A stretch of 64,000 bases of DNA, taken from contig NZ_JASXSI010000022.1 of NCBI RefSeq assembly GCF_030315685.1, positions 1 to 64,000 of the forward strand, written 5' to 3'. Positions within the stretch are counted from its first letter, which is position 1, and every line of letters starts with the position of its first letter. The DNA is from Gordonia sp. ABSL11-1 (lineage in GTDB: Bacteria; Actinomycetota; Actinomycetes; Mycobacteriales; Mycobacteriaceae). The notes beneath the pieces are model-generated. The model searched no databases, was not told the origin of the DNA, and was given only the letters and a program-made list of their open reading frames with translations. This document shows positions 17,831-26,004 of this stretch, piece after piece. Both the position numbers and the translations under genes were made by a program.

Positions 17831-17846
17831 ATGGTACCTATCGTCG
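17831..17846. promoter_or_regulatory. Putative ArsR operator
   Basis: ATGGTACCTA at 17831-17840 runs into TATCGTC at 17840-17846, about 45 bp upstream of the arsR-like start. The ten bases are identical to 14765-14774. The combined TACCTATCGTC resembles the minus strand at 14797-14807. Confidence 0.5.
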
Positions 17847-17885
17847 TGAATCCCTCGACGAGGTGCGCGTGTTGTGGGCGGCGCG

Positions 17886-17940
17886 CCGGTAGATGACGTG
17901 GAACGTATCGTCGACCGTTACGTTCTCCGTCATCTGTCGT
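17886..17940. repeat. Dispersed hairpin repeat family 1, copy B
   Basis: Arms AGATGACGTGGAACGTA (17891-17907) and TACGTTCTCCGTCATCT (17919-17935) pair at 15 of 17 positions around an 11-nt loop. It begins CCGGTAGATGACG like copy A. It sits between the arsR-like gene and the sulfonate transport operon. The small open frame beginning MTWNV here is a by-product of the repeat. Confidence 0.8.
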
Positions 17941-18086
17941 CCGGCCGTGGGTGCGCGTGCAGGCGTGGCAGTCGTCGAGGGGGCATTTCTCCGCGGTGAG
18001 TTCAATTGTTCTCGAGTCCGGCATGCCGACGTACGGTTCGTGGAACATCAGCCCCTGCTGCAGCCCACTCACTAGGCGGACCGCTC

Positions 18087-18956
18087 GTGACAACCCAACT
18101 CGACCGCGTCGTTCCTGTCGACGCGGCGTTCTCGCCGACCGGCACGCCGCCGACGTCGGTGCCCGTAGGGCCGGCGACTGCGCGTCGACGCCGGCTGCGG
18201 GGCGCCACCCGCGCCCTCCGACAGTCGATCGGGCTGATCCTCGTGATCGTCATCTGGCAGCTCGGCGCGCGTTCCTGGCTGGGCGCCACCACGCCCGCTC
18301 CGACGGAGGTGATCAACGCCGGATGGGATCTCATCTCGACCGGCGAACTGTGGCATCACCTCGCGGCATCCGCACGTCGCGTGGCCATCGGACTGTCGAT
18401 CGGCATCGCGATCGGCCTGGTGCTGGGTGCCGCGGCAGGGCTGTTCAAGCTCGCGGAGGACCTGGTCAACGCACCCATCCAGGTGCTGCGGATGATGCCG
18501 GCGGTCGCGCTCGTCCCGGTCTTCATCATCTGGTTCGGCATCGGCGACCCGTTCAAGATCGCGTTGATCATCGTCGCGCCGATCTTCCCGATCTACCTCA
18601 ACGTCCTCGCCGGTATTCGCGGTGTCGACCAGAAGCTGATCGAAGCCGCCGAGTCCCTGGAACTCACACGTGTCGAGCTGGTGCGCTACGTCGTGCTGCC
18701 CGGCGCGCTCCCGCAGATCTTCGTCGGGCTGCGGCAGGCGCTCGGCATCGGCTGGCTGGTGCTCGTCGTCGCCGAGATGCAGACCACGCCGGTCGGTCTC
18801 GGATTCCTGATGAACGACGCGAAGGAGTACCTGCGCGTCGACCAGATCTTCCTCGTCCTCGTCATCTACGCGATCCTCGGTCTGCTCACCGACATCACCG
18901 TGCGCCTCTTGGAGCACAGGTTCCTGCGCTGGCGCAACGGATTCGAGGGACGATGA
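18087..18956 (+). CDS. ssuC: SsuC/TauC-like ABC permease
   Basis: A 289-aa permease of the nitrate/sulfonate/taurine family. It has LILVIVIWQLGARSWLG, a conserved PAPTEVINAGW segment, and the ATPase-contact loop KLIEAAESLELTRVELVRYV, followed by LPGALPQIFVGLRQALGIGW. Five to six membrane segments are visible. The start is taken as GTG 18087 after AGGCGG; the frame is open further upstream without a better site. It overlaps the ATPase gene by ATGA. The cargo is an organosulfonate or similar sulfur compound, judging from the downstream binding protein and monooxygenase. Confidence 0.9.
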   Translation: MTTQLDRVVPVDAAFSPTGTPPTSVPVGPATARRRRLRGATRALRQSIGLILVIVIWQLGARSWLGATTPAPTEVINAGWDLISTGELWHHLAASARRVAIGLSIGIAIGLVLGAAAGLFKLAEDLVNAPIQVLRMMPAVALVPVFIIWFGIGDPFKIALIIVAPIFPIYLNVLAGIRGVDQKLIEAAESLELTRVELVRYVVLPGALPQIFVGLRQALGIGWLVLVVAEMQTTPVGLGFLMNDAKEYLRVDQIFLVLVIYAILGLLTDITVRLLEHRFLRWRNGFEGR

Positions 18957-19720
18957 CCATCACACAGGGTGTCCGCGTGCGCGGCGCGGGCCGACGTTTC
19001 GACGACCACCAGGTCCTCGTCGACATCGACCTCACCATCGAACCCGGCGAGTTCGTGGCGCTGCTCGGCGCCAGTGGATCGGGGAAGAGCACGTTGCTGC
19101 GCGGCATCGGTGGACTCGACGACGGATTCACCGGCGAGATCGTCGCGCCGGCGTCGAAAGCCGTGGTGTTCCAAGAACACCGGCTGATGCCGTGGTTGTC
19201 GGCGTGGCGCAACGTCGCGCTCGGGTTGCGTGTCGATCAGCCGCGGCCGCGCGCTCTCGCCGCGCTGGCGGAGGTCGGTCTCGCCGACAAGGCGGACGCC
19301 TGGCCGACGACCCTCTCCGGCGGCGAGGCGCAGCGAACAGCGTTGGCGCGCGCACTCGTCCGCGAACCGGAACTGCTGCTGCTCGACGAACCGTTCGGCG
19401 CCCTCGACGCACTGACCCGGATCACCGCGCAGAAACTGGTCGCCCGGCTCTGGGAGCAGCATCGTCCGGCCACACTGCTGGTCACCCACGACGTAGAAGA
19501 GGCGCTGCTCCTGGCGGATCGCGCACTCATCCTCCGCGAGGGCCGGATCGCCGAAGAGATCGTCGTCGATCTCGACCGTCCACGGGCCGTCGTCGATCCC
19601 GCATTCGTCGCTCTGAGATCGCGGTTGCTGGCCGGGCTCGGGGTCGCGACCGACACCGCCCCGCAGCGAGAGTCCCGTACCGAAACCGTCTCTGCCGATG
19701 AGGAGTTCACCCGTGTCTGA
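18953..19720 (+). CDS. ssuB: SsuB/TauB-like ABC ATPase
   Basis: A 255-aa ATPase with Walker A GASGSGKST, Q-loop VVFQEHRLMPWLSAWRNV, signature LSGGEAQRTALARALV, Walker B LLLLDEPFGALDALT, and switch histidine in LLVTHDVEEALLLADRA. The Q-loop and the EPFGALD motif are typical of SsuB/TauB/NrtD. It shares start and stop overlaps with its neighbours, so it is in one transcript with the permease and the flavoprotein. The last 25 residues are a non-conserved tail. Confidence 0.92.
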   Translation: MTITQGVRVRGAGRRFDDHQVLVDIDLTIEPGEFVALLGASGSGKSTLLRGIGGLDDGFTGEIVAPASKAVVFQEHRLMPWLSAWRNVALGLRVDQPRPRALAALAEVGLADKADAWPTTLSGGEAQRTALARALVREPELLLLDEPFGALDALTRITAQKLVARLWEQHRPATLLVTHDVEEALLLADRALILREGRIAEEIVVDLDRPRAVVDPAFVALRSRLLAGLGVATDTAPQRESRTETVSADEEFTRV

Positions 19721-21329
19721 CGAACTGACGCTGACCACCGACGTCCTGGTCATCGGAGGCGGTCCCGCCGCAACCTGGGCGGCGATCAACGCGCGGGATG
19801 CCGGCGCCGAGGTGATCCTCGTGGACAAGGGCTACTGCGGATCGTCGGGCACGACAGCGCCGTCGGGCACCGGCGTCTGGTACGTCGCGCCCGACCCGGC
19901 GAAGCGTACGGAGGCCAAGGCCAGTCGCGAGACCCTCGGCGGGCACCTCGCCGATCATCACTGGATGGACCGCGTCCTCGACCAGACGTACGCGAACATG
20001 CATCGGCTCGGCACCGAGGGCCGTTATCCGTTCCCGGTCGACGCCGCCACCGGCGAGCCGATGCGCACCGGACTCCAGGGCCCGGAGTACATGCGCCGCA
20101 TGCGGGCGTGGGTGCAGCGACGCGGCGTCCGCATCCTCGACCACTCGCCGGTCCTCGAATTGCTGACCGACGCCGACGGCGCGGTCCGCGGCGCCGCCGG
20201 ATACCAACGCCAGTCCGACCGGGACTTCTCCATCACCGCCGGCGCCGTCGTCGTGGCCACGGGTGGCTGTGCGTTCCTGTCGAAAGCGCTGGGCAGCAAC
20301 GTCGACACCGGTGACGGGGCACTCATGGCGGCCGAGGTCGGCGCGTCGTTCTCCGGGATGGAATTCGCGAACGCCTACGCCATCGTGCCGAAGGGGTCGA
20401 CGGTGACCAAGACCGCCTACTATGGATACGCCACCTTCTTCCACGGCGACGGACGCATCGTCGAGGGCGCCGGTTCCATGAAGGGCCGCTCGGTCATCGC
20501 GCGAACCCTGCTGAACGAGAAGGTCTACGCACAACTCGACCGTGCCGACGAGAATGTCGCCGCCAAGATGCGGCTGGGGCAGCCGAACTTCTTCCTGCAG
20601 TTCGATCGTCGCGGTATCAACCCGTTCACCGACCGTTTCGAGGTCGATCTCCTCGCTGAGGGGACGGTGCGCGGAACCGGCGGGATCGACATCGTCGACG
20701 ACGACTGCTGGACCGGCGTCCCGGGCCTCTACGCCGCCGGTGATGTCGCCACGCGTGAGCGCATCTGCGGTGGATTCACCGGTGGTGGCAGCCACAATTC
20801 GGCGTGGGCGATGTCCTCGGGAAGCTTTGCGGGCGCGGCCGCGGCGCGCGCCGCCCGAACGGCCGGACGTCCGGGCGCGAGTGCGGTGTCCGGGGCCGGA
20901 ACCGTGGGACTCGTGCAGCAGTCGTCGTCGGCGGTGGCTCCCGACGAGGTGGTGCGAGCCGCGCAGGCACAGCTGATCCCGTTCGACAAGAACTACCTTC
21001 GCCACGCCGACCGGCTGCGTCCGGCGCTGGCCGAGCTCGACAACGTGTGGGCGGCGATCGCCGGAGGGGCGTACGGCGCGGACACCGCAGGCGGTCGAGT
21101 CCGTGCCCGGGAGGCGGCGGCGATCACCGCCGTCGGCCGATGGATCTATCGTTCGGCTCTGGCGCGTACCGAGTCCCGGGGGATGAGCAAGCGCGACGAC
21201 CATCCCGGTCTCGATCCCGCGCAACACGGGCACGTCCGGACGGGCGGGCTCGACGAGGTGTGGGTGCGTGACGCCTCGCTCGATGCCGTGACCGCGCTCG
21301 ACAGCCGTAACCTGCGGGTCCCGGCATGA
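19713..21329 (+). CDS. FAD-dependent reductase/oxidase of fumarate-reductase/APS-reductase alpha type
   Basis: A 538-aa flavoprotein. It has the N-terminal VLVIGGGPAATWAAINARDAGA, a glycine-rich VVVATGGCAFLSKALGSN, and the C-terminal FAD motif GVPGLYAAGDVATRERICGG followed by GGGSHNSAWAMSSG. The overall plan fits the succinate dehydrogenase/fumarate reductase/AprA family. GTG 19713 is preferred because GAGGAG lies seven bases ahead. It overlaps the 4Fe-4S protein gene by ATGA, so the two form an electron-transfer pair. In a sulfonate operon it may reduce or oxidise a sulfur intermediate such as sulfite or a sulfonate-derived acid. The actual substrate is unknown. Confidence 0.88.
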   Translation: MSDELTLTTDVLVIGGGPAATWAAINARDAGAEVILVDKGYCGSSGTTAPSGTGVWYVAPDPAKRTEAKASRETLGGHLADHHWMDRVLDQTYANMHRLGTEGRYPFPVDAATGEPMRTGLQGPEYMRRMRAWVQRRGVRILDHSPVLELLTDADGAVRGAAGYQRQSDRDFSITAGAVVVATGGCAFLSKALGSNVDTGDGALMAAEVGASFSGMEFANAYAIVPKGSTVTKTAYYGYATFFHGDGRIVEGAGSMKGRSVIARTLLNEKVYAQLDRADENVAAKMRLGQPNFFLQFDRRGINPFTDRFEVDLLAEGTVRGTGGIDIVDDDCWTGVPGLYAAGDVATRERICGGFTGGGSHNSAWAMSSGSFAGAAAARAARTAGRPGASAVSGAGTVGLVQQSSSAVAPDEVVRAAQAQLIPFDKNYLRHADRLRPALAELDNVWAAIAGGAYGADTAGGRVRAREAAAITAVGRWIYRSALARTESRGMSKRDDHPGLDPAQHGHVRTGGLDEVWVRDASLDAVTALDSRNLRVPA

Positions 21330-21685
21330 TCGAGATCGTGGTCGCCGACGCGTGCATCGGCTGCGACAAGTGTGTCGTCGCGTGCCCGACGAACGTCTTC
21401 GATCGCGGCGCCGACGGCGTGCCGACGATCGCGCGCCAGTCCGACTGCCAGACCTGCTTCATGTGCGAGGCCTACTGCCCGACCGACGCCCTGTACGTCA
21501 GCCCGTTGTCGACGCCGCTCGCGGACTCCGACGACATCCCCGCGGACCTCATCGGCAGTTATCGGGAGCGCCTCGGCTGGGGCAAAGGGCGCGAACCGGG
21601 CAGTCGAACGGCCGTCGGACCGCCCATACCGCATGGGGACCCGCCACCACGATTGGTCGATGTCGGGCGGGCGGTCGCGCACTGA
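21326..21685 (+). CDS. Two-[4Fe-4S] ferredoxin-like subunit
   Basis: A 119-aa protein. It has two complete cluster motifs in the first half: CIGCDKCVVACP (residues 10-21) and CQTCFMCEAYCP (around residues 41-52). A disordered tail rich in Pro, Arg and Gly follows. This layout matches AprB-like or NuoI-like electron carriers. Its start overlaps the stop of the flavoprotein gene, indicating a two-subunit enzyme. It could also serve the P450 encoded upstream, but the coupling argues for the flavoprotein. Confidence 0.9.
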   Translation: MIEIVVADACIGCDKCVVACPTNVFDRGADGVPTIARQSDCQTCFMCEAYCPTDALYVSPLSTPLADSDDIPADLIGSYRERLGWGKGREPGSRTAVGPPIPHGDPPPRLVDVGRAVAH

Positions 21686-21798
21686 CGACGGCCCCCACCC
21701 GGTAACCACCTTCACCTGCGCGGACGGCACGAGCCGCCCGCAACCGACCCATGCCCGTCGCGTCACGTGCCGTGCGCGCTCGAGAACCAGGACACATC

Positions 21799-22836
21799 AT
21801 GCTCATTCGTCGTCACCGATCCCCGTCCCGGGTGCGCCTCGGGATTCGACTGGCCGCCACTGGTGTGGCGCTCGCCGCGGCGTTCGCGGTGGTGGGGTGC
21901 GGCTCCGACACGTCGTCGACGGCGGAGCGAGACGTCATCGACACCCTCCGGGTGGGCGTGATCGGCTCGGCCAACGTGATCTCCGGACCGATCGGATTCG
22001 CCCACCAGAGAGGCGAACTCGTCGAGGCGTTGAAGCCGCTGGGCGTCGACAAGGTCGAGGTGTTCAGCTTCCCCAACGGGCCGGACCTCAACCAGGCGCT
22101 GATCGGCGGCCGACTCGACGTGGCCAGCTACGGTGACACCCCGGCGCTCGTCGCCAAAGGCTCGGGGCTGCAGACACGGCTCCTCGCGATCTCGCAGTTC
22201 AACAACGATGCGGGTGTCGTCGCCAAGGATCCGTCGATCCGCACGCTCTCCGACCTGGCCGGCAAGAAGATCGGCGTCCCAAAGGGCTCCTACATCGATC
22301 GGTATCTGCAAGGGGCACTGCAGGAACAGGGGATCGACGCCACGTTGATCCATCTGTATCCGGCCGATCAAGAGGGGCCGCTGAATTCGGGTGAGATCGA
22401 TGCAGCGGCATTGCCTGCGGTGATCCCATCGGTGTCGTTGCAGACCTTCGAGTCCAAGGGCTTCCACCTCGTCGACTCGGTGTATCGCGATCATCCCGAC
22501 CTCGCGGGCACCAGCTCCACCGTCAGCAGCGAACAATTCCTCGCGAAGCATCCCGACTTCGGCGCCGCATGGCAGCAGCTACACGCCGATTCGGTGCGCT
22601 ACGCCAAGGAACACTGGAACTCCTACCTCGACTTCGAGGTCGGGAACTCCAAGGCCGCACCGGAGTCGATCCGCGCCGCGGCCAACCCGGACGGCTATTC
22701 CGAGGAACCGTTCCCTGCCGCCGGCGTGAAGCTGCTCCAGGGCACGAAGGCATTCCTGGTGTCGAACAACAGTGTTCGTACCGATTTCGACCTCGACGAC
22801 TGGTTCTATCGATCGTCGTCGGCCGACAAGTCCTGA
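21799..22836 (+). CDS. SsuA/TauA-like substrate-binding lipoprotein
   Basis: A 345-aa protein. It has an arginine-rich N-terminus, a hydrophobic stretch, and the lipobox VVGC near residue 35, so it is anchored outside the membrane. The mature part follows the NMT1/SsuA plan: LRVGVIGSANVISGPIGFAH, a binding hinge at PNGPDLNQALIGGRLDVASYG, and KKIGVPKGSYIDRYLQGAL. ATG 21799 has AGGAC just upstream. It lies 113 bp after the ferredoxin and 34 bp before the monooxygenase, completing an SsuABC-type importer whose gene order has been rearranged around the redox pair. Confidence 0.92.
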   Translation: MLIRRHRSPSRVRLGIRLAATGVALAAAFAVVGCGSDTSSTAERDVIDTLRVGVIGSANVISGPIGFAHQRGELVEALKPLGVDKVEVFSFPNGPDLNQALIGGRLDVASYGDTPALVAKGSGLQTRLLAISQFNNDAGVVAKDPSIRTLSDLAGKKIGVPKGSYIDRYLQGALQEQGIDATLIHLYPADQEGPLNSGEIDAAALPAVIPSVSLQTFESKGFHLVDSVYRDHPDLAGTSSTVSSEQFLAKHPDFGAAWQQLHADSVRYAKEHWNSYLDFEVGNSKAAPESIRAAANPDGYSEEPFPAAGVKLLQGTKAFLVSNNSVRTDFDLDDWFYRSSSADKS

Positions 22837-22870
22837 CCATCTGAGTTGCACAGGCATTGAGGAGACACCG

Positions 22871-23959
22871 ATGACGGCACGTGTCAATGAGCCCCGCTTC
22901 GGCGTGTGGGCCAATGTCTACGGGACGTGGGCGTCGGCCCACCATCCCGACGATCCGGTCGATGCGTCGTGGGAACGGAACCTCGCACTCGTCCAACGGG
23001 CCGAGGACCTGGGCTATCACAGCACGCTGATCGCCCAGCACCTGATCAACCCGTTCGCGCAGGAGTGGGATCAGCTCGAGACCTGGACGGCGACAGCCGC
23101 TCTGGCGGCCGCCACGTCGAAGATCGAGCTGATCGCCGCGATCAAACCATTGCTGTTCCATCCGGTGGTCCTCGCCAAGCAGGCCGCCAACATCGAGGAG
23201 ATCTCGGGAGGCAGGCTGTCGCTGAACGTCGTCAACGCGTGGTTCAAGCCCGAGATCGAGCGCGCCGGGATCGCTTTCCCCGAGCACGACGACCGCTACG
23301 GGTACGGCACGGAGTGGCTCAGCATCGTCCGAAGGCTGTTGAGCGGTGAGGTGGTCAACCACGAGGGGCGCCACTTCAGCATCGACGGTTACCGGATCAG
23401 TCCGACCGGCCGCTTCCGGGAGCGTCCGCAGATCTATGTGGGCGGTGAGTCCGATCCCGCGCGCGATCTCGTGGCCGCGCAGGGTGACGTATGGTTCATC
23501 AACGGTCAGCCGTTGGAGAATGTGAACGCTCTGATCGACAGTGTCGCAACGCGACCGCGCGTCGGCCCTGCGGTGCGCTACGGACTGGCGGCGTTCGTCA
23601 TCGCGCGCCCGGATGCCGAGGCCGCACAGGACGAACTCGCGTATCACTGGTCGCTGAACGAACGCGATCAGCAGTACCTGGAGAACATCGTCGGCGGCGC
23701 GGACGAGAAGGCGGTCATGTTCCAGACGTTCGCCAAGTACCCGGCGATCGGCACCAATGGTGGGACTGCGGCCGGTCTGGTCGGCTCCTATGACGATGTG
23801 GCGGAACGGATCGTCGAGTTCCACCGTGCGGGGATCGAGACGTTCATGCTGCAGTTCCAGCCGTTCGAGGCGGAGATGGAACGTTTTGCGACAGAGGTGA
23901 TCCCGAGGGTGCGGGAGCTGCTGGCGGTGCCGGTGGCGCGGTCGGTGGTCGTCGGCTGA
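22871..23959 (+). CDS. SfnG/SsuD-like FMNH2-dependent sulfone/sulfonate monooxygenase
   Basis: A 362-aa luciferase-family protein. The N-terminus is FGVWANVYGTWASAHH. The body has AEDLGYHSTLIAQHL, KIELIAAIKPLLFHPVVLAK, and RLSLNVVNAWFKPEIERAG; the last resembles the NVV-x-WFK-x-E stretch of dimethylsulfone monooxygenase SfnG more than SsuD. EHDDRYGYGTEWL follows, as in both. ATG 22871 follows a GGAG site at 22861. It would cleave the C-S bond of the imported compound to give sulfite and an aldehyde. Hairpin copy C lies 42 bp after its stop and marks the end of the island. Confidence 0.88.
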   Translation: MTARVNEPRFGVWANVYGTWASAHHPDDPVDASWERNLALVQRAEDLGYHSTLIAQHLINPFAQEWDQLETWTATAALAAATSKIELIAAIKPLLFHPVVLAKQAANIEEISGGRLSLNVVNAWFKPEIERAGIAFPEHDDRYGYGTEWLSIVRRLLSGEVVNHEGRHFSIDGYRISPTGRFRERPQIYVGGESDPARDLVAAQGDVWFINGQPLENVNALIDSVATRPRVGPAVRYGLAAFVIARPDAEAAQDELAYHWSLNERDQQYLENIVGGADEKAVMFQTFAKYPAIGTNGGTAAGLVGSYDDVAERIVEFHRAGIETFMLQFQPFEAEMERFATEVIPRVRELLAVPVARSVVVG

Positions 23960-24000
23960 AACCGGCCTCCGGAGCGGCCGGACGTCGGCCGAGCGACCGC

Positions 24001-24045
24001 AGATGACGTGGAACGTAACGGTGGTTGTTACGTTCCACGTCACCT
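24001..24045. repeat. Dispersed hairpin repeat family 1, copy C
   Basis: This is the most perfect copy. AGATGACGTGGAACGTAAC (24001-24019) and GTTACGTTCCACGTCACCT (24027-24045) pair at 18 of 19 positions over a 7-nt loop. It could also act as a transcription terminator-like hairpin for the monooxygenase gene, though no T-run follows. The rest of the gap to 24244 shows only the operator-like site at 24206. Confidence 0.85.
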
Positions 24046-24205
24046 GTGAGGCGGTCTGTCAGCGTCGGACGGCGCCGGTCTGCAGCGGCCTACACCGGGC
24101 GTTGTGGCATTCACGGAAGGTGCCCTCGCCATCGGTCGGTGAGTTTTCCGCTGGTCAGATGACATCGAGGGAGATCGGCGATGGTACCGTCCGGGGAGAC
24201 CTTGT

Positions 24206-24218
24206 GGTAAGGGTTACC
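24206..24218. promoter_or_regulatory. Small palindrome upstream of DrrA-like operon
   Basis: GGTAA-GGG-TTACC is a perfect inverted repeat, extended by TAACTACC. It lies 27 bp before the GTG start of the ABC ATPase, in an AT-rich patch that should hold the promoter. It is probably the operator of an unlinked TetR- or PadR-type regulator. Confidence 0.4.
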
Positions 24219-24244
24219 TAACTACCGAGTGTGAGAGGGCCGCA

Positions 24245-25207
24245 GTGATCGTCGAAGCCAGAGGCGTGTACAAGTCGTTCAAAGAGGTCGAGGCACTCCG
24301 CGGGGTCGACCTCGAGGTCGATGAGGGAGAGATCCTCGGAGTGCTGGGGCCCAACGGGGCCGGAAAGACCACGACGATCAACATTTTGACCACGTTGATG
24401 CGTCCCGACGCAGGCGAGGTGCGTGTCGCCGGTATCGACGTGCTCTCCGACCCCGGTGAGGTGCGTCCCCTGATCGGCCTGACCGGCCAGTTCGCCGCAC
24501 TCGACGCAAACCTGACTGCTCGCGAGAATCTCGTGCTGTTCGGGCGGCTGTTCAAGCTCGGCGCTCGAAAGGCCATGCGACGGGCTGACGAACTGCTCGA
24601 GGAGTTCTCACTCGCGGAGGCCGCGGATCGTCGAACCGTCACCTACTCCGGTGGAATGCGCCGTCGCCTCGACCTTGCTGCATCGATGATCGGCCGCCCA
24701 CGCGTGCTCTTCCTCGACGAGCCGACCACCGGACTCGATCCGCGCAGTCGCAACATGCTCTGGGACGTCGTCCGGCAACTCCGGGGTGAGGGGGTGACCG
24801 TTCTGCTGACCACGCAATACCTCGCGGAGGCCGACGAACTCGCCGACCGGATCGTCGTCATCGACAAGGGCACGGTGATCGCCGAGGGCACTCCGGCAGA
24901 ACTGAAGTCACTGGTGGGTGGATCGGTGTGTGAGGTCGTGATCGGCGAGCACCTGCGAGCGCAGGTGTCGGACGTGCTCGCGCAGCGATGGGAGATCACT
25001 CAGACGGACACCAAGGTGATCGTCCCAGCCGAGAGCGCCGCAACGCTTTTCGATGTGGTGCGGACGCTCGACGCGCAGCGACTCGTGCCGGACGACATCG
25101 GTCTTCGGCATCCGACTCTCGACGATGTGTTCCTGGCGCTGACGGGATCTGCGACATCGCCGGCGGCGCCTGCGCAGGAGTCCACGAGCACGGCGGGCCC
25201 GGCATGA
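24245..25207 (+). CDS. DrrA-like ABC exporter ATPase
   Basis: A 320-aa ATPase of the daunorubicin-resistance family. It has Walker A GPNGAGKTTTINILTTLMRP, signature YSGGMRRRLDLAASMIG, Walker B VLFLDEPTTGLDPRSR, and LLTTQYLAEADELADRIVVI, the DrrA-type H-loop. A C-terminal extension with RHPTLDDVFLALTG is typical of this exporter class. The start is GTG 24245. It overlaps the first permease gene (ATGA at 25204). It probably expels a lipophilic compound or lipid; the cargo is not readable. Confidence 0.93.
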   Translation: MIVEARGVYKSFKEVEALRGVDLEVDEGEILGVLGPNGAGKTTTINILTTLMRPDAGEVRVAGIDVLSDPGEVRPLIGLTGQFAALDANLTARENLVLFGRLFKLGARKAMRRADELLEEFSLAEAADRRTVTYSGGMRRRLDLAASMIGRPRVLFLDEPTTGLDPRSRNMLWDVVRQLRGEGVTVLLTTQYLAEADELADRIVVIDKGTVIAEGTPAELKSLVGGSVCEVVIGEHLRAQVSDVLAQRWEITQTDTKVIVPAESAATLFDVVRTLDAQRLVPDDIGLRHPTLDDVFLALTGSATSPAAPAQESTSTAGPA

Positions 25208-26004
25208 CAGCAGTGACCGAACGAGCGCCGGTCACCGCGCGACCGGCGCTCGTCGCCGACAGTGTCGCGCTCACCGTCCGTCACCTGCGACTGATGATGC
25301 GGAGGCCGGCATCGATCGTCGGCGGTCTCGTGCTGCCGGTCATCTTCGCCGTGCTGTTCCTGACCGTCTTCGGCCGCGTGATGGACCGAGCCGGCCTCGA
25401 CTATCCGCAATACATGATGCCCGCCATCGTGATCCAGTCGGCCACGTTCGCCGCGATGTCCGGATCGGTGTGGGCCGCGGAGGACGCGTCGTCGGGCATG
25501 ATCAATCGTCTGCGCGCCATGCCGATCGCGCGTCCGGCACCCGTCTTCTCGCTGCTGATCGGAGAGACCGTGCGATCTGTGGTCGGAGCGATCGTCCTGC
25601 TGGCCCTTGGGTACGGCTTCGGTTTCCGGTTTCAGACCGGCCCGCTGGGCGTGCTCGCATTCCTCGGGCTGGTCATCGTGGTGACCGCGGCAATCTGTCT
25701 GCCCTATCTGGTACTCGGGTACCGGCTGGCAGACGTGGAGCCGACACAGGCGCTCGGTGGTGTCATCTACTTCCCGCTCTTGCTCGTGTCGACGTTGTTC
25801 GTGCCGAAAGCGGCTTATCCGGGATGGCTTCAACCTGTGGTCGAGTACCAACCGCTGTCGTGCTTCGCGGAGGCGTTGCGCGCGGTCTCCACCGACGGAT
25901 ACACGGATGCGGCCGGCACGGTCGGGCTCGCGCTAATATGGGCGGCCGGACTGCTGGTGACCTTCGGGATCATCGCACCGCGCGTCTTCGGGAGGACGTC
26001 ATGA
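25204..26004 (+). CDS. DrrB-like ABC exporter permease 1
   Basis: A 266-aa ABC-2 type permease with six hydrophobic segments. The N-terminal cytoplasmic part is followed by RPASIVGGLVLPVIFAVLFL and YPQYMMPAIVIQSATFAAM. The ABC-2 signature region is INRLRAMPIARPAPVFSLLI, and the C-terminal half ends VVEYQPLSCFAEALRAV. Both ends overlap partner genes. With the second permease it forms a heterodimeric membrane part. Confidence 0.92.
   Translation: MTAVTERAPVTARPALVADSVALTVRHLRLMMRRPASIVGGLVLPVIFAVLFLTVFGRVMDRAGLDYPQYMMPAIVIQSATFAAMSGSVWAAEDASSGMINRLRAMPIARPAPVFSLLIGETVRSVVGAIVLLALGYGFGFRFQTGPLGVLAFLGLVIVVTAAICLPYLVLGYRLADVEPTQALGGVIYFPLLLVSTLFVPKAAYPGWLQPVVEYQPLSCFAEALRAVSTDGYTDAAGTVGLALIWAAGLLVTFGIIAPRVFGRTS

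Noticed and set aside
24003..24221. Small frames beginning MTWNV at copies B and C of hairpin family 1
   Set aside because: They arise from the repeat itself, diverge after it and have no conserved product.
24206..24230. Iron-box (IdeR/DtxR) upstream of the DrrA-like operon
   Set aside because: Only a short part resembles the 19-bp consensus; it is better described as a simple GGTAA/TTACC palindrome.
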